Positions 14,079-23,736 of a stretch of DNA of 32,624 bases are shown here, piece by piece. Source of the stretch: a virus. The stretch spans positions 1 to 32,624 of the IMG/VR virus record IMGVR_UViG_3300033571_024725; one strand, given 5' to 3'. A program made the translations under genes and the position numbers. The notes beneath the pieces were generated by a model, which was not told the DNA's origin, did no database searches, and worked only from the letters and a program-made list of their open reading frames with translations. Position 1 is the stretch's first letter. Each line of letters opens with the position of its first letter.

Positions 14079-16093
14079 ACGGCATCAACATCCCCATCGG
14101 CGGCGACATGGCTCCCTTCCTAGCCGCCGTGGCGGAGTTGAAAGTCGCCATGCAGGATCTCGCATCATCGATCCGCGGCAGCCTCGCCCCCGCCGCCAAG
14201 GCCACCACGGAAACCACCCGTGGCATGATGAACGCCGCGACCGGAGCCACCCGGGCGAAAACCTCTTTCAAGGGGCTTTTCGGCACCATGTCGGAGGTGG
14301 GCATGGGCATCGCCAACATCGCCGCCGGAGCCAAGGGAGTCCGCAGCGCCTTCCGCTTTGTTTCATCGCTTTCGTCTGGCTGGCGCAACGTCGCCAAGGC
14401 CGCCCTGGGAGCCGCCGCCGCCGTCGCGGGCATCATCCTCGCCGCCAAGGCCGCCGGTGCCGCCTTCCGCGTGCTCATGGGCACCGCGCGCGGCGTCTGG
14501 GGTAGCATCAAGGCAGGAGCCAGCTCCGCCGCCTCTGCTGTGAAAGGTGCGTTTTCCGGCATCGGCGGTGCCATCCCCGGCGGCGGGCTTCTCGCTCCTC
14601 TCCTCGGCATCGCCGGAGTGGCCGGCTCCATCATGCTTCTGAAATCCCAGCTCGCCGGGGGCTTCGACCTCGCGGGCGAGATCGAGCGCACCGGAGTCGC
14701 CCTCACCGCCCTCACCGGCTCCGCGCCTGAGGCCGCCCGAGTGATGGACGAAATGCGCAAGACATGGCTCCGCACCGGCACTGACATCGCGGAGCAATCC
14801 GGCACGATCCGCAAGTTCATCGCTCTCGGATTCTCCACCGATGACGCGATGAAGCTCCAGAAAAACATCCTCGATGTCGCCGGAGCCGTCGGCCTCACCA
14901 GCGCCGAGGCCGGGCAGCTCGGCAGCGCGCTCGCCCAGGTGCAGGCGAAGGGCATCGTCTCCATGGAGGAGCTCCGGCAGCAGATCGCGGAAAAAGGAAT
15001 CCCGGTTTTCGATCTACTTGCGAAAAAGCTCGGCGTCACCCAGGCGGAGCTCATGAAGCTGGTGGGTGATGGCAAAGTGCCATCCGAAGCCCTTCTTTCC
15101 ATTTTCCTGAACATGGAAGGCGCCCTCGGGAAATTCTCCGGCGGAGCCGAGCGCATGGGCATGACCTTCACCGGCCTCGTCGCCCGCATGCGCGGCGCAT
15201 GGGAACTCCTGCGCGCCGAGTTCATCGCCCCCATCGCGGACTCGCTCAAGCCCATCCTCGACGCGGGCATCGCCAAGCTGGAGACTTTCAAGGAAGCATT
15301 CCGTGAAGCCGGTAAAACCATCGGAGACACCGTCCTCGCCACCTTCGCTCTCATCCAGGGCGGAAAGGTCGGCGAAGTGTTTGCAAAGGGTCTGGACCTC
15401 GCCATCGCCGGAGCCATGGATCTCCTCATGCGCAGCCTGCAATCCGCCGTTTCCTTTCTCGCATTCGCTCTCCCTCCGATTTTCGACAACCTCTTCAGCC
15501 GCCTCTCCGATCCGCTTTTCCTGAAAGGGCTCGTCAACCTCTTCTCCGGCATCGGCAGCACCCTCGCCTTCCAGATCCGCTCCGCATTCCCCGGCGGCGC
15601 GCACACCATGACCCCCTTCGACGAAGCGCAAGGCCCCGGCCGCATCGAGGGAGGCATGGAACAAATGGCCGCCGGAATGGCACGCAGCGAGAAAACGCTT
15701 GGCGAGGTTCTCAGCGGCGCGCTCGGCAGCGGCATCGCTGCCGCCAAGGAAGGATTCGGGGAAACAGGCCAGTCAGTGAAAGACGCCGCCGCCGAATACA
15801 AGGCGCTCATGGAAACCGTCCGCAAGGAAACCGAAGCCCTCCGAGCCAAGTTCGCCCCTCCCGCCGAAGGAAAAAAAGAAAACGCATTTTCCCCCACCAC
15901 CGGCCTCGGCGAAGCCGTCAAGACCGCCGTCGGCCAGGCGATGACCCTTACCACCTCCCTCGGCCGTGTGGGCGGCGGGGGATTCGGGCGCACCTTCCTC
16001 CCCATGGTTTCCGAGACGAAGAAATCCAACCAGCTTCTCGGCGTCATCGCCCGCAACACCGCCAACTTCGCCGCCACCCCCGCCATCGTCTAA
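14075..16093 (+). CDS. Tape measure protein
   Basis: A 672-residue protein that sets tail length and is ejected with the DNA. N-terminal Ala-rich helices; hydrophobic segments at about 110-138 and 168-190. Residues about 200-350 match the TMP_2-type tape measure domain (GVALTALTGSAPEAARVMDE, GLTSAEAGQLGSALAQVQAKG, LRQQIAEKGIPVFDLLAKKLG). The C-terminal third carries a second hydrophobic region (SAVSFLAFALPPIF). Length predicts a tail of about 100 nm by the usual rule of 0.15 nm per residue. Start at ATG 14075 is supported by the heptamer and by overlap with the chaperone stop. Confidence 0.92.
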   Translation: MNGINIPIGGDMAPFLAAVAELKVAMQDLASSIRGSLAPAAKATTETTRGMMNAATGATRAKTSFKGLFGTMSEVGMGIANIAAGAKGVRSAFRFVSSLSSGWRNVAKAALGAAAAVAGIILAAKAAGAAFRVLMGTARGVWGSIKAGASSAASAVKGAFSGIGGAIPGGGLLAPLLGIAGVAGSIMLLKSQLAGGFDLAGEIERTGVALTALTGSAPEAARVMDEMRKTWLRTGTDIAEQSGTIRKFIALGFSTDDAMKLQKNILDVAGAVGLTSAEAGQLGSALAQVQAKGIVSMEELRQQIAEKGIPVFDLLAKKLGVTQAELMKLVGDGKVPSEALLSIFLNMEGALGKFSGGAERMGMTFTGLVARMRGAWELLRAEFIAPIADSLKPILDAGIAKLETFKEAFREAGKTIGDTVLATFALIQGGKVGEVFAKGLDLAIAGAMDLLMRSLQSAVSFLAFALPPIFDNLFSRLSDPLFLKGLVNLFSGIGSTLAFQIRSAFPGGAHTMTPFDEAQGPGRIEGGMEQMAAGMARSEKTLGEVLSGALGSGIAAAKEGFGETGQSVKDAAAEYKALMETVRKETEALRAKFAPPAEGKKENAFSPTTGLGEAVKTAVGQAMTLTTSLGRVGGGGFGRTFLPMVSETKKSNQLLGVIARNTANFAATPAIV

Positions 16094-16147
16094 CCCTCTT
16101 CCTCTTCGTTTAGAATTTAAAATTTAGAGCTTAAAGCTTTCCTCCCC

Positions 16148-16891
16148 ATGCCAACAGTCAGGAAAACCAACGTCCTCCTCACCCGCGACTTCACATGGAA
16201 GTTCAAGGGCAAGGCCAGCGATGACAACGCCACCTCCGTCCTCCGATACAAGGACGACTTCGCCGACTGGCAAACGCGCTGCCCGCTTTACGGCGACCCG
16301 CACCCCGATCTTCCCGACTTCAAGCTCACCGAGATCGAGGCGGACCGCGAGCCCGGCGACCAGATCGCCGTCACCCTCACCTATGAGGCGAACACCTTCG
16401 CAGTGGAGCTCCCCGGCAAACCCGGCGCGGAAGAGGCCACGGCGCGCTATTCGGCATCCATCACCGGCCGCGAGGAGCACATCCTCACAAACCCTTTCGC
16501 CTCAGAACTCTCCGATACCGAGCTCAAGGCGCTTCTCAACATTTCCAACGGGTCCGAAAACAAGGACGACGGCTCTGCTTGGGATACCGATGTCACCTCT
16601 GAGAACGGCATCGCGCTCCTTTCAAAAATCCGCAAGGGCAACGTCGCGTGCAAATCCAACTCCGTCATCTACACCGAGCGGAAACTGGTCAATTCCCTCT
16701 CTGAAATCAATTATTCCGCCGTCAACAAGCGGCAGTCCCCCCCCGGCCCCGCCACCGGCGGAGCAGCAAACTGGCTCTACATCGGAGCCAATGCAGACCC
16801 CTCGGAAGACGGCGAGACATGGACGCTTGAGCGCCAGTGGGAGTTCAGCCCCACAGGATGGGACCCGGATCTCTACCCCGCCGTATCATGA
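16148..16891 (+). CDS. Tail protein after the tape measure, unknown family
   Basis: A 247-residue acidic, soluble protein in the slot where siphophages encode distal-tail or tail-tip proteins. It is mostly beta (VLLTRDFTWKFKGK, QIAVTLTYEANTFAVEL, ARYSASITGREEHIL) with a helical middle (SELSDTELKALLNIS). No motif identifies it as lambda M, L or K, and there is no NlpC/P60 protease. It is preceded by an AT-rich leader (16109-16140) and coupled to the next gene (ATGA). Role as tail-tip component is inferred from location. Confidence 0.55.
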   Translation: MPTVRKTNVLLTRDFTWKFKGKASDDNATSVLRYKDDFADWQTRCPLYGDPHPDLPDFKLTEIEADREPGDQIAVTLTYEANTFAVELPGKPGAEEATARYSASITGREEHILTNPFASELSDTELKALLNISNGSENKDDGSAWDTDVTSENGIALLSKIRKGNVACKSNSVIYTERKLVNSLSEINYSAVNKRQSPPGPATGGAANWLYIGANADPSEDGETWTLERQWEFSPTGWDPDLYPAVS

Positions 16892-17556
16892 AGCCACTCC
16901 CCCGCGCCAAGATCGGAAAGCCCGGCACCGTCTCCCCGGATGCCTGGAACCGCGTCATCGACGAGCTGGAGGCCATGAAAAAGCGCGTTGCCGCGCTCAC
17001 CCCGCACGCCTCCCCGGACATCACCCACAAGCATTCCCAGAACGGCTTCACCTCCCACCTCACACGCCGCCGCAGCGGCGGCGGGGGAAATCCGATCAGG
17101 CCTCTGGTCATCTTGGGAAGTCGCCCCGCATACATTGAGGCACCCGCTTCCCCCGTCACCCCGCCCGCAAAACGATATTTCATAGAGTGGGGAACAATTA
17201 ACGAGATTGTCGCAACGAACTGGGACGCCCATTTCGACCTCAGCGCCACCAGGTATTTCTTCGCGGAAATCACCTTTGTCGCCTCGGATCAGCTCAAAGT
17301 GGCTTCATGGCAGATACTCACCGGAGCAGCTTCCAACACCCACGTCACACCCGACTGGGACGTAGGTGATCCGCGCCCGGCAAAGATGGTGATTCTGCTT
17401 GGGGTCGTCTCTGTGATCGGCAGCACTCACACCATTTCCCAGTCTGGCGCAGGATCTATTTCGGTGGGTGAGCAGATCACCACGATCAACCAGGGCGGGG
17501 CGGGCGAAACATTGATCGGCAAGCAGCTTGTTTATCAGCGTCAAAACCACGAATGA
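16888..17556 (+). CDS. Tail-tip or fibre-associated protein, unknown family
   Basis: A 222-residue protein starting at ATG 16888 inside the overlap with the previous gene. The first 50 residues include a helix (DAWNRVIDELEAMKKRVAAL) that could trimerise; a Gly/Arg-rich linker follows, then beta strands (RYFIEWGTINEIV, RYFFAEITFVAS) and a Gly/Ser-rich repeat-like end. A helical bundle followed by beta is common in tail fibre or fibre-attachment proteins. It overlaps the next gene by 4 bp. Confidence 0.5.
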   Translation: MKPLPRAKIGKPGTVSPDAWNRVIDELEAMKKRVAALTPHASPDITHKHSQNGFTSHLTRRRSGGGGNPIRPLVILGSRPAYIEAPASPVTPPAKRYFIEWGTINEIVATNWDAHFDLSATRYFFAEITFVASDQLKVASWQILTGAASNTHVTPDWDVGDPRPAKMVILLGVVSVIGSTHTISQSGAGSISVGEQITTINQGGAGETLIGKQLVYQRQNHE

Positions 17557-19307
17557 ACTTTTCTGAGTCACAGTTGAGACCGCCCCAGACCGGATTTCTC
17601 TCTGCAAAGTCCGTCGCTTACCGGGTCCCGCACACTCCCTTTTGGAACGATCCCGCGACAAACGCGGAAAGCAAAACGCGGGCCTTCTATGGAGATGATT
17701 TCTTTCTCCAAAACAAGAGCACAATCGAATACGAGGAAGATCTCCCCGATAACCCTGGAGAAGGCCGTTTTGTCTCGAACGATCCGATCTGCGGTTTTGC
17801 CGCTTACAGCCTTTCCACAGCGGTCGGTTATGGACTCAGCGAAGATGACTCGGGGACGAGGGAACTGGTTTATGTTTTTGATGAGACGGAAAACGAGGTG
17901 CGCATCGAAACCATCGCCGTGGACGGGCATCCCACCGGAGGGTTCAATACGCGCACGGCTACCACCTCGGTCAGCGGAAACCAATACGAAGATGATCCCG
18001 AAAAAGTCGCCTACGCCACCGTTACCCTGTCGGGTGCAGTAAACAAGACGACGCTGGGAGATTACCTGGATGAGTGGCGGAGCAAGCCTGAAGAGTTCCG
18101 CTTTTTAACGGGGAACACTGCAGGCGCGACGAAAAGCGAGAGCGACGGGTATCTGGCCGAGGTCGGCGGCGGAGATCTTCGGGCGCGGCCATACACCTTC
18201 AACGCCTTCTCCGCATCCGGTATGACCGGGGACATTGCTGCGCTGTGGAACGGAAATTTTACGGCGGAAGTTTCCCGTGTCACCCGGAAAAACGCCCCTG
18301 TGATATATCGGGAGCAATCAGAAGGTCATACCTACGAGGTCACTTTTTTAAGTATTGGAAGTAACATTTACAGGAATGGCTATTCGGAGGAAAGCGTTTC
18401 CGATCCGATTACTTCATACCGGGATGATTACGGGATTTTCGAAGATGGGGAGGGACTGGAAAACTCTCCGCTTTTTTCTACCTCAGCATATACAATCGGC
18501 GATTTGGTAGGTGGCACTGGAGACGGAAATGAAAATTCTGTTTTTTTCATTTCTAGGGACGGCAAGCAATACCGACTGACTTTTCCGACAGAGGTCTTGA
18601 TTACGGACGCCAATACGCTCAAGTCTCCAGAGATAACCATAGAAGCCTCGGGAGGTCTTGAGAAGATTGAGCAGAAAGTGGAAGGGGATTGGGTTGTACT
18701 GGCTGACGTTGAAAATGGCGATAACCCACAAAACCTAATAGGATACAGTGTTCGCGATACAAATACACGGCTCTTTGCGGTGATCCGCCGCAGGCGGGGG
18801 TCACGTTACGGCTTCCTTCCCCTGGACTACATCGGGTCCACGCGCTATCGGGTAAAAAGTTACAAAATACATCTAACTCCTGAAACTGTCATTTTAGATG
18901 ACGGGGCGTGTGGTGACGATGTAAGCGGCAGCTACGATGCGGAATGGTATCAGGAGCATGATGCCGTCACAGGCCTCCTGAAACCGCGAGTGGTTACGGA
19001 ATGGGCGGCGGTGATCAATGGCGAGGACTGGACGCCGGAAGATGCTCCCTCTAATGTCTTTTTTTCCGGCAGCACTCTAGTAACCAGCACGGCAACGCTC
19101 CAACGCTGGGAAGGCGAACCAATAACAAGCGGGCGGTTCATCGTCGCATTCGACTACCCAATTCCCGACGGGAAAATCATATCGACCTCCACGTTTTCCG
19201 CTGCCGTGTCATTTACCGGCGGGATCAACGTCAGCGAAGAAGTGGCATTGTTGCCACCTGCATCCGGTCGATCGGTGTTTTTCGAGGGATTCCGTTTGCG
19301 CGAGTGA
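17553..19307 (+). CDS. Large tail protein, unknown family
   Basis: A 584-residue beta-rich protein coupled to the previous gene. It contains repeated Tyr/Gly/Asp-rich segments (VAYRVPHTPFWND, ENEVRIETIAVDG, YTFNAFSASGMTGD) and no Cys cluster or membrane segment. Part of it (about 18300-18800) is distinctly AT-rich compared with the flanks, suggesting recent exchange of an internal domain, as happens in host-recognition proteins. It replaces, in order, lambda J/I/K genes, none of which I can match. Probable role: baseplate or central tail-tip protein. Confidence 0.5.
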   Translation: MNFSESQLRPPQTGFLSAKSVAYRVPHTPFWNDPATNAESKTRAFYGDDFFLQNKSTIEYEEDLPDNPGEGRFVSNDPICGFAAYSLSTAVGYGLSEDDSGTRELVYVFDETENEVRIETIAVDGHPTGGFNTRTATTSVSGNQYEDDPEKVAYATVTLSGAVNKTTLGDYLDEWRSKPEEFRFLTGNTAGATKSESDGYLAEVGGGDLRARPYTFNAFSASGMTGDIAALWNGNFTAEVSRVTRKNAPVIYREQSEGHTYEVTFLSIGSNIYRNGYSEESVSDPITSYRDDYGIFEDGEGLENSPLFSTSAYTIGDLVGGTGDGNENSVFFISRDGKQYRLTFPTEVLITDANTLKSPEITIEASGGLEKIEQKVEGDWVVLADVENGDNPQNLIGYSVRDTNTRLFAVIRRRRGSRYGFLPLDYIGSTRYRVKSYKIHLTPETVILDDGACGDDVSGSYDAEWYQEHDAVTGLLKPRVVTEWAAVINGEDWTPEDAPSNVFFSGSTLVTSTATLQRWEGEPITSGRFIVAFDYPIPDGKIISTSTFSAAVSFTGGINVSEEVALLPPASGRSVFFEGFRLRE

Positions 19308-19308
19308 A

Positions 19309-19315
19309 TTTGACT
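19309..19315 (+). promoter_or_regulatory. Start-associated heptamer TTTGACT, copy 8
   Basis: TTTGACT, 13 nt, ATG 19329. The last base differs from the other copies. It follows the preceding stop by 1 nt. Confidence 0.55.
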
Positions 19316-19328
19316 TCCCCCCCAGCGC

Positions 19329-20213
19329 ATGATCCTGTCATCTGCGCAAGGCCGCTATGCCCTCTCGGCCGTAGGCACGGCCACATCAACGGGAGTTTCC
19401 GGCAGCCCTACCATCGGCTTCGCACCCGTGCCCATCACCTATCCGGACGCTTCGGTCGCCTACGTCGCCCGCTGCATCCTTGCCGCCGCGACGGATGAGG
19501 CGATCATCGTCCTTTCCACCGGCGTGACCTCCGCCTCCGATGTGTGGGTTGCAGGAGTTGCCCAGGTGGAGACCGCCACCATCGTCGCCGCGGCCGGCTG
19601 CACATCCAACGGCACCATGACCCTCGTCGTCACCTCCGCAGGGATGGCCGGCTCGCCGAAAAACGTCGCCGTCCCCCTCACCACCGCCGCGCACACCACC
19701 GCCGCCCTCATCGCCGCCGCCGCCCGCACCGCCCTGGCTGCGGATACCGCCGTGGCCTCCCGCTTCACCGTCGGCGGATCGGGAGCGGCCATCACGCTCA
19801 CCCGCCTTCCGTCCTCCACTTTCACCATCCCCACCGGCACGCTGCCAATCTACCCGGCCAACGATGGCACGCTGAACCTCGCCATCCCCTCCGGCCTCGG
19901 CGTCACCGCCGCCGCCACCTCCACCAACACCACCGCAGGCGTCGCCAGCGACGGAGCCTACTGGATCGATGGGGACGGCAAGGACTTCGAGGGCATCACA
20001 CTCCCCACCATGACCGGGCTTTTCGGACTCCTCATCAAATCGAACTCCGGCGCATTCAACCTCACCACCACCGGCTCCGAGTATGGCGACGAGATGCTGG
20101 ACGGCCAGACCGTCATCCGCCTTTCCGACGGCACCACAGCCTTACCCGTCACCACCGCCACCTTCGCCGCCGTCTCCACCTCCGACCTCACCCTGACCGT
20201 TCTGGGTTACTGA
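19329..20213 (+). CDS. Ala/Thr-rich tail fibre protein
   Basis: A 294-residue protein made largely of Ala, Thr, Gly, Ser and Val strands (GTATSTGVSGSPTIGFAP, GTMTLVVTSAGMAGSP, GLGVTAAATSTNTTAG). Such composition is typical of fibrous or Ig-like phage surface domains. There is no recognisable enzyme motif. The start is supported by the heptamer at 13 nt. With the next genes it forms a fibre block. Confidence 0.5.
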   Translation: MILSSAQGRYALSAVGTATSTGVSGSPTIGFAPVPITYPDASVAYVARCILAAATDEAIIVLSTGVTSASDVWVAGVAQVETATIVAAAGCTSNGTMTLVVTSAGMAGSPKNVAVPLTTAAHTTAALIAAAARTALAADTAVASRFTVGGSGAAITLTRLPSSTFTIPTGTLPIYPANDGTLNLAIPSGLGVTAAATSTNTTAGVASDGAYWIDGDGKDFEGITLPTMTGLFGLLIKSNSGAFNLTTTGSEYGDEMLDGQTVIRLSDGTTALPVTTATFAAVSTSDLTLTVLGY

Positions 20214-20218
20214 TCACC

Positions 20219-20560
20219 ATGGCACGCCCTGCACACATAACCCTGCCTGACATCGTCCGCGGCGATACCTGGGACGGCATAACGGTCGGCCTCAGCACGG
20301 ATGGAACCCTGCTCGACGATCCGCTTGCAAGTGTCAGGATGTCATTCAGCGCCGCTGGAACAGACGTCGACGCGCTCATGCTGACCAGTGCCGCCGGGCA
20401 GATCGTGATCACCTCCGCGGCGGAATGGCGTTTCACCGTCAACGCGATCACGCCCTTCCCGCTGCCCGTCGGCACCTTTTACTGGAACATCGAGACAACC
20501 GATTCCGGCAGCTCAATCAAAACCTATTTGGCCGGAACGATTCTAGTGATCAACGACTAA
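20219..20560 (+). CDS. Small tail/fibre protein, unknown function
   Basis: A 113-residue protein starting at ATG 20219, 5 nt after the preceding stop. Alternating strands (WDGITVGLSTDGTLLDDP, QIVITSAAEWRFTVNAI, GTFYWNIETTDSGSSI) suggest a compact beta sandwich. Its stop overlaps the next start (TAATG), so translation is coupled to the collagen-like protein; it might be that fibre's base or chaperone. No family is recognised. Confidence 0.5.
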   Translation: MARPAHITLPDIVRGDTWDGITVGLSTDGTLLDDPLASVRMSFSAAGTDVDALMLTSAAGQIVITSAAEWRFTVNAITPFPLPVGTFYWNIETTDSGSSIKTYLAGTILVIND

Positions 20561-21048
20561 TGGATCAACTCGAAGAGATCATCCACGCGGACGTCTTTGT
20601 CGAAAGCGAAACCGTCCATGTCGAATTTCAGACGGGCGCGCGCGGGCCACAAGGCCCAGCAGGCGCGACTGGACCAGCCGGAGCAACCGGCGCGACCGGG
20701 GCCACCGGGGCAACCGGAGCGACGGGGGCAGTTGGACCAGTCGGGCCACAAGGACCAAACGCCGTCACCGATAGCACCACCACCGATCTTGCCGGTTTCC
20801 TCGTCGGCAAGGCTGGCAGCGTCGATGCCGTCAACCCGTGGATCATCCTGGTAGGTGAGGCCACCACGAACGGCGTCGATGTCGCCATCACGGGCGGCAC
20901 TTACCTGATCTACAACTACAACGGCGTGACGATCTACCGCTTCATTTCGACAGCGGAAGACGCGAACGGCTACCCCGTTGAGGACTCGTTCTACGCCACC
21001 CTTAGCGGCGGCGCACTGAGCGGGAAAATCTGCCAACGGAACACCTAG
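20560..21048 (+). CDS. Collagen-like repeat fibre protein
   Basis: A 162-residue protein. Residues 1-25 form a short N-terminal cap, then about 13 Gly-X-Y triplets (about 26-63, many GAT or GPA/GPQ) that would form a trimeric collagen-like stalk. Beyond it is a beta domain (TYLIYNYNGVTIYRF). Bacteriophage collagen-like proteins are typically trimeric tail fibres or fibre-tip elements. The DNA is an imperfect 9-bp repeat. A second protein with the same layout is encoded at 23756. Confidence 0.75.
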   Translation: MDQLEEIIHADVFVESETVHVEFQTGARGPQGPAGATGPAGATGATGATGATGATGAVGPVGPQGPNAVTDSTTTDLAGFLVGKAGSVDAVNPWIILVGEATTNGVDVAITGGTYLIYNYNGVTIYRFISTAEDANGYPVEDSFYATLSGGALSGKICQRNT

Positions 21049-21051
21049 CAC

Positions 21052-23736
21052 ATGGCATTCGCACTCGGCACAACGGCAGGCGCAGGCACGATCTCGATTG
21101 TGGCTGGCGGCACGGTAGTGACGGGAGTCGGCACCAACTTCCAAGCCGCGAACGTCGGCGCCATCCTCGTTGTCGGAGCACAGTGGGGCGTGATCGCCAC
21201 GCGAACCAGCACCACCAGCGTGACTCTCGACCGGGCGTTCGCCACGGCTGTGACGGCCTCGGCCTACAACATATCGGCCAACATCCCAGTCATCACTCAG
21301 ACAGGCACGGATACAAGCTTGGCGGGACTGACAGGCGTTCCAGGTGTCACGACCAGCCTGAACCTCTGGACGCTCACAAGCGCAACGCTGGTGATCAATG
21401 GCAGCCTTACTATCAACCGACTGACCAACCGTCTGCGGTTTCTAAATCCGGCCTCGGTTGTAACGGCCTCAACGACGATTGCGGCGATGACCGTAGGAGC
21501 GACAGGCACGTTCAACAACTCGGTAGCACAGAGCTTGAATGGCTACACCTATCGGTCGGGCAATTACTCGATCCTGTTCGACGTGACCATCCCAGCTATT
21601 GCCTCCCATTCAACAGGGATCTTGATCGGCACTATTTTGGGTTCAACAACAGTGCTTGAAGGAGACATTGAGTTTACGGCTACGTTAGCATCCGTGTTGC
21701 TGTTTGGCTTTCTCGGCACAACCACGCTTCAATTCGGGGCGTTGTTAAACTCAAGCGCCGTTGGCACCAACTATTTATTCTTTGTTCCGTTTTCGACAGG
21801 AAACCTAACGCTGAACAATTACACCAGCGTTGGGATTTCCCTTCGAGTGGCAGACAACCCCCTGACGATCAACAACTATGCGGCAACGGCTGGGCCGAAC
21901 GCAATCAACATCAACACCGGAAGTCCGATCAACAACCCTCAATATGTTGGGTTGCAAGACTTGGGAAATGCCGCCCCCATCAGAACGGCAGCGACAAGCC
22001 TGAAGTATTTCCGGCTTGTGAACTTTTCATCCTCAGCCCTGCAACCCGCCGCTAGTTTGGCAAGCACGACTGGCTCGCAGGTGCTTTTCGTCAATCAGCT
22101 CATCCTTTCAGCTACTGGTTCTGCGGGAGCCATTCAAGATGTGAAATTTTGGGCGAGAGACAGTAACAATGGCTCTCGTTCATCCACCAACTACGGCGCA
22201 GGGCAAGCGTATGAAATCGCGACGACCGGAAACCTAACCTACACGGCGACGACAAATGCGAGCGGCATCGCCCCAACGCTGGACATCATCAGCGTCATTT
22301 ACTGGCAGGATACAGCATCAACTTTCGTGCGGGACTACCGCGGCAATGACTCATCGACTTCGCAGAACCTCAACATCTACCAGTGCGCCTACAACTACGC
22401 GCTGTCCAATTCGTTGACCAATCTGTATCCCCTCTCTACATCCGGCATCTATGGCGGCGCATCCGCGCGTAGCCAGACCTTCGTGCTGCTGGCAGACACC
22501 TCGATCACGGAGCCGGTAATGGCGACGGTGGCGGCTTACACCACCCTCGATAACAACGCCGAGCTTTACGACTACGCCAAGTATCACCTTTACACCAACT
22601 TCGCAGGGCAAACCGAAACCTTTGTCACCGGCACGGGCAACGCCGGATCACGCAACGTCATCATCAACGCGACGGCCTTAGTGCCGTTTACCGCCACCTC
22701 CGCGCTGGCGATCAAATCATCTGACTTTTCCGGCGACATCACGACAAGCGGATCGGTGATCCTTGCCAACGGCGCAGTGCTTTCCAACAACACCGTCAGC
22801 GCACCGAATGTCATTCAGGACGTGCCGACGAGCCTGACCGGCGTCACGATGACCGGGAACCTCAATTACAGCACAAACACGCCGATCACAATCACCCTGA
22901 CCGACTGCGACATCCAAGGCACGGTTTCCAACAGCGGATCCGCGCAGGTCAATATTGTGCTCGTCAATACGACCATCGCGGTGGTCGGTGCAAACGTGGT
23001 CGCACAACAGTTCGCCACGATCTCCGCTCCCAACTTGCTTTCAGGCTCGCGGGTGCGGGTTTACGACGAGGACAACGCGGTGGAGCTGTTCAACGGCGTC
23101 CTCGCCAGCGCCGGGTTCAGCCAGTCTTTCGTCTACACCGCCGACACCACCGTGACGCTCACAGCCACCTATGCGAGCGGAGCAACGGCCAAGCTCGGCC
23201 TCTCTGCAACCGGCATCTTCTCCGCCACCGGCGTCACGTTCCTCGCCTCACAAGCCGACGATACGGTTTACAACGGCAACGCGATCAACGGTTCAGCCGT
23301 GACGGGATTCACAGCCGACTACGCCCAAGACGATGTAAACCTGACGATGGCGACAAACTTCTCCGGTGCTAACCTCTACGCCTGGTGGGTTTACAACACG
23401 ACCACCGAGCAAGGCATCCGCGAATTTTTCGGGGGCATCACCGCGATCGACGCGGCCAACCTGCGGATCAACACCGGCACGGTTAGCGTGTATCTCGATA
23501 ACAGCACGGCCTTGTTCATCTATCAGACTGACGCGGTTCGCATATTCCGATCCGACAACGCCTATCCCGCGCGCACCGTCACCACGGGCGGTGGCGGCAT
23601 CAGCGTCAACTGGATCTCCAACGTCTATGTAACCGGCGTCGATCTGACGACGCTGGCCAAGGAAGCATCGCTCACGGTGGTTAACAACGGCGTCAAGAAG
23701 GCCAGCAAGCTCATCCCGCATACCACCAACCTTTGA
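21052..23736 (+). CDS. Large beta-rich tail fibre protein
   Basis: An 894-residue protein, Thr/Ala/Asn/Ser-rich, beginning 3 nt after the collagen-like gene. The first 80 residues (ISIVAGGTVVTGVGTNFQ) match a strand-turn pattern of phage tail-fibre shaft repeats. Long runs of NxT/S-type strands (NGSLTINRLTNRLRFL, GNLTLNNYTSVGIS, NISANIPVIT) suggest a beta-helix or beta-prism trunk. The last 60 residues (SVNWISNVYVTGVDLTTLAKEA) end in a helix and a short tail. No catalytic motif is seen. GC is lower than in the head genes, as is common for host-recognition genes. Confidence 0.6.
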   Translation: MAFALGTTAGAGTISIVAGGTVVTGVGTNFQAANVGAILVVGAQWGVIATRTSTTSVTLDRAFATAVTASAYNISANIPVITQTGTDTSLAGLTGVPGVTTSLNLWTLTSATLVINGSLTINRLTNRLRFLNPASVVTASTTIAAMTVGATGTFNNSVAQSLNGYTYRSGNYSILFDVTIPAIASHSTGILIGTILGSTTVLEGDIEFTATLASVLLFGFLGTTTLQFGALLNSSAVGTNYLFFVPFSTGNLTLNNYTSVGISLRVADNPLTINNYAATAGPNAININTGSPINNPQYVGLQDLGNAAPIRTAATSLKYFRLVNFSSSALQPAASLASTTGSQVLFVNQLILSATGSAGAIQDVKFWARDSNNGSRSSTNYGAGQAYEIATTGNLTYTATTNASGIAPTLDIISVIYWQDTASTFVRDYRGNDSSTSQNLNIYQCAYNYALSNSLTNLYPLSTSGIYGGASARSQTFVLLADTSITEPVMATVAAYTTLDNNAELYDYAKYHLYTNFAGQTETFVTGTGNAGSRNVIINATALVPFTATSALAIKSSDFSGDITTSGSVILANGAVLSNNTVSAPNVIQDVPTSLTGVTMTGNLNYSTNTPITITLTDCDIQGTVSNSGSAQVNIVLVNTTIAVVGANVVAQQFATISAPNLLSGSRVRVYDEDNAVELFNGVLASAGFSQSFVYTADTTVTLTATYASGATAKLGLSATGIFSATGVTFLASQADDTVYNGNAINGSAVTGFTADYAQDDVNLTMATNFSGANLYAWWVYNTTTEQGIREFFGGITAIDAANLRINTGTVSVYLDNSTALFIYQTDAVRIFRSDNAYPARTVTTGGGGISVNWISNVYVTGVDLTTLAKEASLTVVNNGVKKASKLIPHTTNL

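Noticed and set aside
14071-16086. Long minus-strand ORF (about 671 residues) opposite the tape measure gene
   Set aside because: Exactly antisense to a clear tape measure protein; such shadows are common in GC-rich genes with C-ending codons.
20640-20760. Tandem 9-bp DNA repeat that might be mistaken for a CRISPR or satellite
   Set aside because: It encodes Gly-X-Y triplets of a fibre protein; there are no spacers.
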